Below, in pieces: positions 7,737 to 14,708 of a stretch of DNA of 20,010 bases; positions within the stretch are counted from its first letter, which is position 1; the number at the start of each line of letters is the position of its first letter. Below the pieces are notes generated by a model. The model was not told the DNA's origin, did no database searches, and saw nothing but the letters and a program-made list of their open reading frames with translations. Position numbers and translations under genes: made by a program. Source of the stretch: Schleiferiaceae bacterium (GTDB taxonomy: Bacteria > Bacteroidota > Bacteroidia > Flavobacteriales > Schleiferiaceae); contig JAOARK010000426.1 of assembly GCA_025210575.1 (NCBI GenBank), positions 1-20,010 of the forward strand, given 5' to 3'.

Positions 7737-8066
7737 ATGAAAATAGAAAACACAAAAGCGCAAATGAGAAAAGGCGTTCTGGAGTTCTGTATTCTATCGA
7801 TTCTCGTAAATGGTGATGCCTACGCATCAGACATTATTGCAAAGCTTAAAGACGGGAAGATGATAGTTGTAGAAGGAACTTTATATCCCCTACTCACGCG
7901 ACTAAAAAATGCAGGCTTACTGGCCTACAGATGGGAAGAGTCTAAATCTGGCCCACCTAGAAAATACTACTCACTTACTCCTGCTGGAGCAAGCTTTTTA
8001 AAAGAATTAAATACCACTTGGAACGAATTGGTAAAAGCTGTAGAAGTAACGACTTCTAAAAAATAA
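7737..8066 (+). CDS. PadR family transcriptional regulator
   Basis: A 109-residue winged-helix regulator. It is close to the minimal length for the family and has little beyond the DNA-binding domain. Typical PadR phrases are present: RKGVLEFCILSIL, AYASDIIAKL, VVEGTLYPLLTRLKNAGLL and the wing segment SGPPRKYYSLTPAG. PadR proteins are usually repressors released by small molecules or membrane stress. Sitting between DUF4252 and pspC, it probably controls its own operon, and the two dyads at 7121-7175 are its likely sites. The ligand cannot be read from the sequence. The gene is 8 bases ahead of pspC. Confidence 0.93.
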   Translation: MKIENTKAQMRKGVLEFCILSILVNGDAYASDIIAKLKDGKMIVVEGTLYPLLTRLKNAGLLAYRWEESKSGPPRKYYSLTPAGASFLKELNTTWNELVKAVEVTTSKK

Positions 8067-8074
8067 CGATAATC

Positions 8075-9982
8075 ATGAACAAGACCATAAATATTAATCT
8101 GGCAGGGATCATTTTTCACTTAGATGAAGAGGCTTACAAAAAGCTTACGGCCTATCTGCAAAGCATAAAAGACAGGCTTAAAGGTGATCCAGGACAAGAA
8201 GAAATTGTTGCCGATATAGAAGCACGTATTGCTGAGCTCTTTCAAGAAGAATTGAGCAAGAACAAAGAGGTGATCAATATGGCAGACGTTGAAACTGTAA
8301 TCTCTGTTTTAGGTAGCCCTGAAGACTACGAAACGGACGAGGATGAGGATGATAGCTACAGCAAATCATACTCGTCAAAAGGTTATCAATCAACCGGAAG
8401 CTACTCTAAATCACACAGCTTTGGAAGAAAATTATTTAGAGATGAAGATGATAAAGTTCTAGGAGGGGTAGCCTCTGGACTAGGAGCTTACTTTGGCATT
8501 GATGCTGTTTGGATACGCTTGATTTGGGCTGCTTCATTTTTCTTCTGGGGTACTGGTTTCTTATTATATATTATCCTTTGGATTGTAATTCCAGCGGCAA
8601 AAACAACCACTCAAAAGCTCCAAATGAAGGGGGAGCCTATCAACGTTTCTAATATAGAACGCTCCGTTAAAAACGTTGGAGAAAAAGTGGAGCGTATGGC
8701 CAATGATCCAAACCTGGGAGATAGAATTGGAAATTTTGTAGAACGTTTGGTAGATGCATTAGTTCGTATCTTAAGATTTGCTCTAAGAATCGCACTTAAA
8801 TTGCTAGGTGTAGCCTTATTGTTCTTAGCAGTGATTTTATTAATAGCGTTTGTAGGTGCAATTTTTGGTCATGAAATTATTGTCATAGACAATATGTTTG
8901 GCATGCATGATGTATCTGGCTACATAGATCATATGCTGGTAAATCCTGAGCATCATACCCTACTTATAATTGGTATCATTTTAATGGCTGCGGCTCCTAT
9001 TGTTTGGTTAGTTACGGGAGGAATGAAACTTCTTTTCAATTACCAAGCAGATACTAAAATTCCTTTGGTGAGTTCTGCTCTCGTTTCTTTGGCTGGATTA
9101 GTAGTTGTAGGATACATTGCTATGAGTCTAGGAAGAGATTTTAGAAGTCACTCTAAAGTGACTAAAGTAGAAACTCTTGAAAATGTTGAAGGTGGTGTCT
9201 ATTATTTGGCAGTCAACGACATGCATCCTTATGAAGAAGACGAATTGGGTGATGAGCTAGATTGGACCATTGGAGAAGATGCACACTATAGAAACGATGT
9301 TACTATGAATGTTGGTAAATCGGATAAAGGGACAGTATTTGTAAGAATGATTTACAGTGCCAATGGCAGAACAAAGAAGGAAGCTAAAGAGCGCGCCAAC
9401 GTAATTCAGTATGAATATGAGCAAAATGATTCATTGATACTATTTAATGATTTTATAAAGCTTGCTCCTGAAGAGAAATACAGAAGACAAGAGTTGCACA
9501 TTAGGCTTTATATTCCTCTTGGCACCAGCATCTTCTTAAACCATGATATGGAAGATATTATTGATGATATTGATAATGTTACCAATACATATGATGGTCA
9601 TATGCTCGGGCATACTTGGTTGATGACTCAAAACGGGTTAGTGTGCACGGATTGTGATGATGAGGATTTTTCTGAAGAAGGTGAAACCTATTTTGACGCT
9701 GAAGATTGGGAAGCAGAAGCACAAGAACATGACGAAGCACGTAAAGAGCTTGAAATGGAAAGACAAAGACTGCAAGAAGAGCGTGAAATTGAAGAGCTTC
9801 AACTTGAAATTGAAAAATTGAAAGAAGAAAAAAGAAAGCTAGAACGTGATAACAACAAAAGCAGTTCTACACGCAAAACAAAGCTCACTAGCAATCAAGG
9901 GTTTCACACCCCACTTTACATATTACCAGTTAATTCACCAAGTATAGTGGAACATAACCTCGGTTATACCACGCAAGTATAA
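8075..9982 (+). CDS. PspC domain membrane protein with C-terminal coiled coil
   Basis: A 635-residue membrane protein. Residues 1-85 are a cytoplasmic helical region (INLAGIIFHLDEEAYKKL, EEIVADIEARIAELF), followed by an acidic Ser/Tyr-rich linker. The PspC domain spans about 118-178 (FGRKLFRDEDDKVLGGVASG, then GIDAVWIRLIW and ILWIVIPA) with its membrane segment. Further membrane segments lie near 235-263, 295-318 and 331-352. The rest (about 360-560) is soluble and ends in a very acidic stretch and a long coiled coil (about 560-615: ARKELEMERQRLQEEREIEE and on). PspC proteins act in envelope-stress response. The PadR-PspC pairing is widespread in Bacteroidota. A GIN-domain partner, often found next to such genes, is absent here because hipBA follows convergently. 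Confidence 0.9.
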   Translation: MNKTININLAGIIFHLDEEAYKKLTAYLQSIKDRLKGDPGQEEIVADIEARIAELFQEELSKNKEVINMADVETVISVLGSPEDYETDEDEDDSYSKSYSSKGYQSTGSYSKSHSFGRKLFRDEDDKVLGGVASGLGAYFGIDAVWIRLIWAASFFFWGTGFLLYIILWIVIPAAKTTTQKLQMKGEPINVSNIERSVKNVGEKVERMANDPNLGDRIGNFVERLVDALVRILRFALRIALKLLGVALLFLAVILLIAFVGAIFGHEIIVIDNMFGMHDVSGYIDHMLVNPEHHTLLIIGIILMAAAPIVWLVTGGMKLLFNYQADTKIPLVSSALVSLAGLVVVGYIAMSLGRDFRSHSKVTKVETLENVEGGVYYLAVNDMHPYEEDELGDELDWTIGEDAHYRNDVTMNVGKSDKGTVFVRMIYSANGRTKKEAKERANVIQYEYEQNDSLILFNDFIKLAPEEKYRRQELHIRLYIPLGTSIFLNHDMEDIIDDIDNVTNTYDGHMLGHTWLMTQNGLVCTDCDDEDFSEEGETYFDAEDWEAEAQEHDEARKELEMERQRLQEEREIEELQLEIEKLKEEKRKLERDNNKSSSTRKTKLTSNQGFHTPLYILPVNSPSIVEHNLGYTTQV

Positions 9983-10003
9983 ACTAAGCAACTGACTGTT
10001 AAC

Positions 10004-10032
10004 AAAAACGCTCCTTAAAGGAGCGTTTTTTT
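10004..10032. terminator. Bidirectional terminator between pspC and hipA
   Basis: An 11-bp perfect stem, AAAAACGCTCC with GGAGCGTTTTT, closes the five-base loop TTAAA. T residues run from 10026 to 10032 for the + strand, and the A residues at 10004-10008 serve as the T-run for the - strand. It follows pspC by 21 bases, and the hipA stop codon lies in its loop. Confidence 0.9.
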
Positions 10033-11337
10033 ATGCTCTAAATTGATCAATGTGCTCATAATAGCCTTCTGTAACTTTGAAGACACTCCATAGTTGTTGG
10101 CATATTTTGGCCATTGCCTTACAACTTCATTTACATCATTGATAACCTTTGGTGCCTTTTTAATATTCATAGCCTTTCCTATGATCAAAAGGTCATCTTT
10201 GGTAATACCTTTTCTTTTTCCATTTACACTTAAAGCATGTTGGCTAACCCACCTGCTGCCAGGTCGGTACGCATGGCATATGTCATAAGCTGGGGCCAAC
10301 CTCCATTCTCCTCCTTCTTTCAAACGGAATGCAAAGTTTTTAGTATGATCGTCACAGTTTCTGGAGGCTACATTAAAAACCATTCTTCTATACATTTCTT
10401 CTGCCTCTGGATAATTTAGCCTTAGCATTCTCATGGTCTGAAATAATTGCTCATAGCTAAAACTGTTTACTTCGTTAAAATCAAAATGACGCATGGCGCA
10501 AAAGGTCTGAACATGGAATTTTGCGTTTTTACCACTTCTGTCAAAACGCCTGGTCATAAAATGAGCTCTTCCATTTTCTTCCAACAATTTAGACTCCATC
10601 ATCTTTATGCCCGCATCTTTCGCCATAGCATAATAGGCCATCTCTACCCTCCCATATCCTTTTGATTCACCAAATTGTGCGTCACTAACTCCGTCTAATT
10701 TTATCATCCATTGCTCGAATCCTGCTGGAGTCTGTGTTTGACCAGATTTTACTTGACCTGTAGCCTCGTTATAAGCAATAATAGCTTTTGGCCTTGCTCC
10801 CCCTGCGGATGTTCCAATCTTTAGAATGTCAAGCATAGCTTGCTCTTTATTCTTATTCAGTTGTGTATCAAAGAGCGACCTCTCGCCTAACATTTGTCTA
10901 GCTACGTCTACTAGGTTGTCTACTTCAACATCAAATGGGCGTTTGTGTGTTCCAAGATTAGAAGGCTCAAATTCTAAGGCGCCCATTCCTCTTGAGCCAA
11001 TAAAGCATAATTTCTCTACCGGATTCATACTTCCAATAGGTCTACCTTGCTGGGCCAAGTATGCATTCATGAGTTGGTTTCCGTATTTATCTGGAAGAAC
11101 ATCGGCTAACAATCCCGGCAACCCTTTAAATGTGTCTAATTCGGTTTGCTTTTGTCTTAATTCAGGAAATGAGAAAATTCTATTCCCTTCAGCTATTGGC
11201 ATAGTTAAAGGTGCAAGTTCTATATTCTTTTGAAGAAAAGAAGGTTCATATTGAAAACTAGCTAGCTGAGTATCTTCATTCCAAGCTACCGCACCAACAT
11301 TTATACCCCATATCTTAACACGTGCAACGGTTACCAT
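10015..11337 (-). CDS. hipA: HipA family serine/threonine kinase toxin
   Basis: A complete 440-residue HipA. In E. coli HipA phosphorylates glutamyl-tRNA synthetase and causes growth arrest; the target here is inferred to be of that kind. Residues 1-110 form the N-terminal HipA domain, and the kinase domain covers about 165-410. The phosphate loop is GTSAGGARPK (175-184), the catalytic loop NCDDHTKNF (327-335; catalytic Asp329 with Asn334), and the metal-binding Asp is in APAYD (352). All expected kinase residues are present, so the toxin looks active. ATG 11337 overlaps the hipB stop by 7 bases, the usual hipB-hipA order. The last codons and stop lie inside the terminator shared with pspC. 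It is full-length and therefore not the split HipBST type. Confidence 0.93.
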   Translation of the reverse strand: MVTVARVKIWGINVGAVAWNEDTQLASFQYEPSFLQKNIELAPLTMPIAEGNRIFSFPELRQKQTELDTFKGLPGLLADVLPDKYGNQLMNAYLAQQGRPIGSMNPVEKLCFIGSRGMGALEFEPSNLGTHKRPFDVEVDNLVDVARQMLGERSLFDTQLNKNKEQAMLDILKIGTSAGGARPKAIIAYNEATGQVKSGQTQTPAGFEQWMIKLDGVSDAQFGESKGYGRVEMAYYAMAKDAGIKMMESKLLEENGRAHFMTRRFDRSGKNAKFHVQTFCAMRHFDFNEVNSFSYEQLFQTMRMLRLNYPEAEEMYRRMVFNVASRNCDDHTKNFAFRLKEGGEWRLAPAYDICHAYRPGSRWVSQHALSVNGKRKGITKDDLLIIGKAMNIKKAPKVINDVNEVVRQWPKYANNYGVSSKLQKAIMSTLINLEHKKTLL

Positions 11338-11678
11338 TCCAAATCGTTAGCTTCGTTATTTCTTTTCGTTTTTCTAACCCTTTGCCTCTTGGGTTTACTT
11401 TTATTCAGTAAATCCAACGGACTCACTTCTTCTATAACTTTGAAAGCATCAAAAACTTGAAGCTGGTTTAAGATCCTTAATATTTGAATCAATGTAAGTG
11501 TTGTAGCTGCTTCTCCTCGTTCTATTAAGCTTAAGGTTGATCTACTTATACCAGCTTGCTGTGCTAACTCCTTTTGAGTGAGTTGTTTTTGTTGTCTAGA
11601 GTGCCTTACATAGTTTCCTATTTGTTGTAATATGTACTGATCACTTATTTCCATTTTAGTGTTCATATTTTCATTCAT
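11331..11678 (-). CDS. hipB: HipB family antitoxin (XRE-type DNA-binding protein)
   Basis: A 115-residue antitoxin and repressor for hipA. The XRE helix-turn-helix covers about residues 16-72, with the core LTQKELAQQAGISRSTLSLI at 33-52. After it comes a basic linker (about 93-107), and the protein ends NDLEW. E. coli HipB ends NLEW, and its last Trp (W88) sits in a pocket of HipA, so Trp115 is a likely partner-binding residue. ATG 11678 is used; Met5 (11666) and Met9 (11654) are also possible. The gene lies 57 bases downstream of a predicted transcription start and just after an 18-bp dyad, consistent with autorepression. Confidence 0.92.
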   Translation of the reverse strand: MNENMNTKMEISDQYILQQIGNYVRHSRQQKQLTQKELAQQAGISRSTLSLIERGEAATTLTLIQILRILNQLQVFDAFKVIEEVSPLDLLNKSKPKRQRVRKTKRNNEANDLEW

Positions 11679-11698
11679 TAAATTTCATTACATCCTTT

Positions 11699-11716
11699 TA
11701 TGAATTAATATTCATA
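11699..11716. promoter_or_regulatory. 18-bp dyad in the hipBA leader, candidate HipB operator
   Basis: TATGAAT, four bases, ATTCATA: the arms are perfectly complementary. It lies between the predicted transcription start near 11735 (- strand) and the hipB start codon. HipB binding is inferred from its position. Confidence 0.55.
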
Positions 11717-11741
11717 CCTTATAACGAAAATTATTACTAAG

Positions 11742-11749
11742 CAAATATA
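11742..11749 (-). promoter_or_regulatory. hipBA promoter -7 element
   Basis: On the minus strand this reads TATATTTG, a perfect TAnnTTTG. It is 64 bases ahead of the hipB start. No clear -33 box is seen; the area where one would be expected holds the start of the 32-bp dyad. Confidence 0.6.
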
Positions 11750-11772
11750 ACATTATTAATGATTGTATTTTC

Positions 11773-11804
11773 ATGCATTAAATGTATAAATACACTTAAT
11801 GCAT
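11773..11804. promoter_or_regulatory. 32-bp imperfect dyad upstream of the hipBA promoter
   Basis: ATGCATTAA at the left end and TTAATGCAT at the right, with inner arms TGTAT and ATACA; 14 of 16 base pairs match. It starts 24 bases upstream of the hipBA -7 element, so a protein bound here could cover the -33 area. The ATRCATTA unit occurs at 11773, 11799 and 11813. It is a candidate second HipB site. Confidence 0.5.
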
Positions 11805-11848
11805 TATATTCAATACATTATGATAAACGATCGAGTTCTGAATAAAAC

Positions 11849-11877
11849 AAAAAAAAATCCTCCATCTAGGAGGATTT
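11849..11877 (-). terminator. Intrinsic terminator after the cysteine desulfurase gene
   Basis: Read on the minus strand, a 9-bp perfect stem (AAATCCTCC with GGAGGATTT, loop of five) ends in nine T residues. It begins 23 bases after the stop of the desulfurase gene and separates it from hipBA transcription. Confidence 0.9.
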
Positions 11878-11899
11878 AAAACATTATTTAAAACTGTAA

Positions 11900-13051
11900 C
11901 TAAGCGTTTTCTAGCTCCATTTCTAATATTTGGGCCAAACACTCAAAGAAATAGTCCAGTTCTTCTTTTGTATTGTATTTGCTAAAAGACAATCGTAGGC
12001 TCACAAGGCTTTCATTATTCTTATTGATAGCTTCTATAACATGAGACCCTTTTGAACTACCACTGTTACAAGCGCTTCCACCGGAAACACCAATTCCCTT
12101 CATATCTAAAGAAAAGAGAATTAAATCCGTCTTGTCATTTTTAGGTAACCTTAAACTCAATACCGTAAATAGGCTTTTTTCAGGATCAGCACTCAATCCA
12201 TTGAAGCTTATAAAAGGAAAGTCTTTTTGAACACGCTCTACGGCATACTTTTTAAGATCAAGCATATAGGCACGATCATGGTCTAAATTTTTATAAGCTA
12301 GTTCAATTGCTTTTCCTAGGCCCGCAATTCCAATAATATTCTCGGTTCCAGCGCGCATGCTTCGTTCTTGACCACCGCCCATAATCATACTATGAATCTT
12401 AACGCTGCTTCTAACATATAAGAATCCAGCTCCTTTTGGTCCATGAATTTTGTGTGCGGCACACGTAATGAAATCTACAGGTAAAGTTTCAAGATCAATC
12501 GGTCTGTGACCAACAGTTTGAACAGTATCTGAGTGGAACCAAGCATTGTTCTCTCTGCACATTGCTCCTACTCTTTCAATATCGAGTATGTTTCCCAGCT
12601 CATTATTAGCATGCATTAGGCTAACCAATGTAGGTGTATCCTCTTTTAAAAGCGACTCTAATTGATCTAAATCAGGTTGACCTAATTCATCTACTTCAAG
12701 ATAAATCAATTCAACGTTATTGTGATCTCTTAAAAACTCGGCAGTATGACCAACCGCATGATGCTCAATTGGTGAAGAGATAATTCTTGTAACACCAAGA
12801 TCTCTTACTGCACAAAGAATAGCCATGTTATCAGCTTCAGTGCCTCCTGAAGTAAAAAAGATTTCTCCAGGTTGGCAATTTAATTGCTGTGCAATACCCT
12901 TTCTAACGCGCTCAATAATAATTTTAGACTTACGTCCGATATTATGTGTTGATGAGGGATTGCCATAACTATCCATTGCGGCAATCATCGCTTCTTTTAC
13001 TTCAGGGTCAATTGCTGTTGTTGCAGCACTATCAAAATAAACCGACTTCAT
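11900..13051 (-). CDS. Cysteine desulfurase (NifS/IscS type)
   Basis: A 383-residue PLP enzyme that takes sulfur from cysteine as a protein persulfide, giving alanine, for Fe-S clusters and thiolated tRNA. The usual N-terminus (VYFDSAATTAIDPEV) is followed by TSGGTEADN (67-75), EHHAVGH (96-102), the PLP lysine K201 in CAAHKIHGPKGAG, and the catalytic C328 in SGGSACNSGSSKGSHV. The loop around C328 is of the NifS/IscS class rather than the SufS class. Length is normal. No iscU or other cluster-assembly gene is adjacent, so it could serve Fe-S assembly or tRNA thiolation. It follows glmM by 80 bases but has its own -7 element and terminator. Confidence 0.93.
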   Translation of the reverse strand: MKSVYFDSAATTAIDPEVKEAMIAAMDSYGNPSSTHNIGRKSKIIIERVRKGIAQQLNCQPGEIFFTSGGTEADNMAILCAVRDLGVTRIISSPIEHHAVGHTAEFLRDHNNVELIYLEVDELGQPDLDQLESLLKEDTPTLVSLMHANNELGNILDIERVGAMCRENNAWFHSDTVQTVGHRPIDLETLPVDFITCAAHKIHGPKGAGFLYVRSSVKIHSMIMGGGQERSMRAGTENIIGIAGLGKAIELAYKNLDHDRAYMLDLKKYAVERVQKDFPFISFNGLSADPEKSLFTVLSLRLPKNDKTDLILFSLDMKGIGVSGGSACNSGSSKGSHVIEAINKNNESLVSLRLSFSKYNTKEELDYFFECLAQILEMELENA

Positions 13052-13118
13052 TCTATCAAATTTTATCTAATCGCTTCATTACAAAGCTATTAAGTTTCTA
13101 GTTTCCTACAGAGGGCGG

Positions 13119-13126
13119 CAAATGTA
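13119..13126 (-). promoter_or_regulatory. Promoter -7 element for the cysteine desulfurase gene
   Basis: On the minus strand this reads TACATTTG, then CCGCC. It begins 5 bases after the glmM stop and is about 68 bases ahead of ATG 13051. The same TTTTACATTTGC core occurs ahead of the DUF368 gene. Confidence 0.55.
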
Positions 13127-13131
13127 AAAAA

Positions 13132-14517
13132 TCAAGCGATTTCTTTAATCTCACCAATAATTCTATCAGCCAAAGCAGAAGCTTCTTCTTGACTTTTGGC
13201 TTCTGTATAAATACGGATGATTGGTTCTGTGTTCGATTTTCTGAGGTGTACCCAATTCTCCGCAAAATCGACTTTAACACCATCAATAGTGTTCACTTCT
13301 TCTTTAGCATATTTGTCAGCCATTTGAGCTAAAATTCCATCAACATCCAAATCTGGAGTCAACTCAATTTTTTTCTTAGCCATAAAATAACTTGTGTAAG
13401 TTGCGCGTAGCTCTGACACTTTCATGTTCTTTTCAGCAAGATGAGTCAAAAATAACGCTATACCCACCAAAGAATCACGACCGTAGTGTAATTCTGGAAA
13501 AATGATACCACCGTTTCCTTCTCCTCCAATAATTGCATTATTTGCCTTCATTTTGGTGACAACATTCACTTCTCCTACTGCACTAGCCTCATAATTTCCA
13601 CCATGCTTTTCAGTAATGTCTCGCAAAGCGCGTGATGACGATAAGTTCGAAACGGTGTTACCTTTTTGTTTACCGAGTATATAATCAGCCACAGCTACTA
13701 AAGTGTATTCCTCTCCAAACATCTCCCCATTCTCACTAATAAGTGCTAAACGGTCTACATCGGGATCAACAACAATTCCAACATCGCAACCTTGTTCTTT
13801 TACGGCTGTCATAATCTCTCCCAAGTGCTCTTTTAGTGGCTCTGGGTTATGCGGAAACTGACCATTAGGTTCGCAATACAAAGGAACAACTTGGGTAACC
13901 CCTAATTTTTGAAGTAATGGAAGAATAGAAATTCCACCTGTAGAATTCACAGCATCAACCGCTACTTTAAAATTTGCGTTTTTAATTGCATCAACATTAA
14001 CCCAATCCATTTTTAAGATCTCATCTATGTGAAGTTCAATAGCATTAGGCAAACTTGTAACCTCACCAAGGTCATCTACTTCTGCAAAGTTATATTGGTC
14101 TTGATCGGCAATACTCAAAATTTCAGCACCATCTTTCGCGTTCACAAATTCTCCTTTGGCGTTTAAAAGCTTTAATGCATTCCAATTTTTAGGGTTATGA
14201 CTTGCGGTAAGAATTATTCCTCCATCTGCATTATGCATGGGAACCATCATCTCAACTGTTGGTGTCGTACTTAATCCACAATCCATAACATCGATACCCA
14301 ATCCAACCAAGGTGTTACAAACCAATTGCTGTATCATTTCACCTGAAGGTCTGGCATCTCTGCCAATAACAATGGTGTATCTGTCTTTTTGGCTCTTTTG
14401 TTTAATCCATGTCCCATAAGCTGCTGCAAACTTGACAGCATCTAAAGGGGTTAAAGCCTCACTTGGTTTTCCTCCAATTGTTCCTCTAAATCCAGAGATT
14501 GATTTTATTAATGTCAT
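13132..14517 (-). CDS. glmM: Phosphoglucosamine mutase (phosphohexomutase family)
   Basis: A 461-residue cytoplasmic enzyme that interconverts glucosamine-6-phosphate and glucosamine-1-phosphate on the way to UDP-GlcNAc, peptidoglycan and LPS. The N-terminus has SGFRGTIGG. The phosphoserine loop TASHNP places the catalytic Ser at 106, the metal-binding loop DPDVDR is at 251-256, the sugar-binding loop GGEGNGG at 331-337 and the phosphate-binding RKSNTEPIIR at 426-435. Length and motif set fit the Bacteroidota proteins annotated as GlmM; the GEGNGG sugar loop differs slightly from the GEQSG of E. coli GlmM, so phosphomannomutase or phosphoglucomutase activity cannot be excluded. It diverges from the TPR gene. 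Confidence 0.9.
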   Translation of the reverse strand: MTLIKSISGFRGTIGGKPSEALTPLDAVKFAAAYGTWIKQKSQKDRYTIVIGRDARPSGEMIQQLVCNTLVGLGIDVMDCGLSTTPTVEMMVPMHNADGGIILTASHNPKNWNALKLLNAKGEFVNAKDGAEILSIADQDQYNFAEVDDLGEVTSLPNAIELHIDEILKMDWVNVDAIKNANFKVAVDAVNSTGGISILPLLQKLGVTQVVPLYCEPNGQFPHNPEPLKEHLGEIMTAVKEQGCDVGIVVDPDVDRLALISENGEMFGEEYTLVAVADYILGKQKGNTVSNLSSSRALRDITEKHGGNYEASAVGEVNVVTKMKANNAIIGGEGNGGIIFPELHYGRDSLVGIALFLTHLAEKNMKVSELRATYTSYFMAKKKIELTPDLDVDGILAQMADKYAKEEVNTIDGVKVDFAENWVHLRKSNTEPIIRIYTEAKSQEEASALADRIIGEIKEIA

Positions 14518-14553
14518 TATATACGAGTGTTTTATGCGTTTTTCAAAGGCTCA

Positions 14554-14561
14554 CAAATATA
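14554..14561 (-). promoter_or_regulatory. glmM promoter -7 element
   Basis: On the minus strand this reads TATATTTG, a perfect TAnnTTTG, 37 bases ahead of ATG 14517. It lies back to back with the TPR promoter at 14654. Confidence 0.6.
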
Positions 14562-14653
14562 AATGTTCAACAAAGGTTCGCACTTTTTATGCGTCTGATT
14601 TATGCACAAAAGTCAATTGTTAATTTTTCGGTTAATAATCCTTTTTGTCGCGT

Positions 14654-14661
14654 TAGTTTTG
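14654..14661 (+). promoter_or_regulatory. Promoter -7 element for the TPR gene
   Basis: TAGTTTTG matches TAnnTTTG, 47 bases ahead of ATG 14709. Its place inside the upstream open frame supports ATG 14709 as the real start. Confidence 0.5.
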
Positions 14662-14708
14662 GCGCAGATTTTGACCTTACATTAGGTGAAATTCAATTTG
14701 AGATTGAA

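Noticed and set aside
9870..9982. Possible frameshift at the C-terminus of the PspC protein
   Set aside because: The last 30 residues after the coiled coil are less charged than the part before, but there is no competing frame with better coding character and the stop precedes the terminator at a normal distance.
10094..11233. Several open frames on the + strand within 10094-11233
   Set aside because: They are antisense to hipA, which has full motif support. Their translations show no recognisable domain, and they lack promoters.
14499..14708. Upstream extension of the TPR protein to 14499
   Set aside because: It would overlap the glmM start and run through both divergent -7 elements. The residues encoded do not resemble TPR sequence, and ATG 14709 is a good start.
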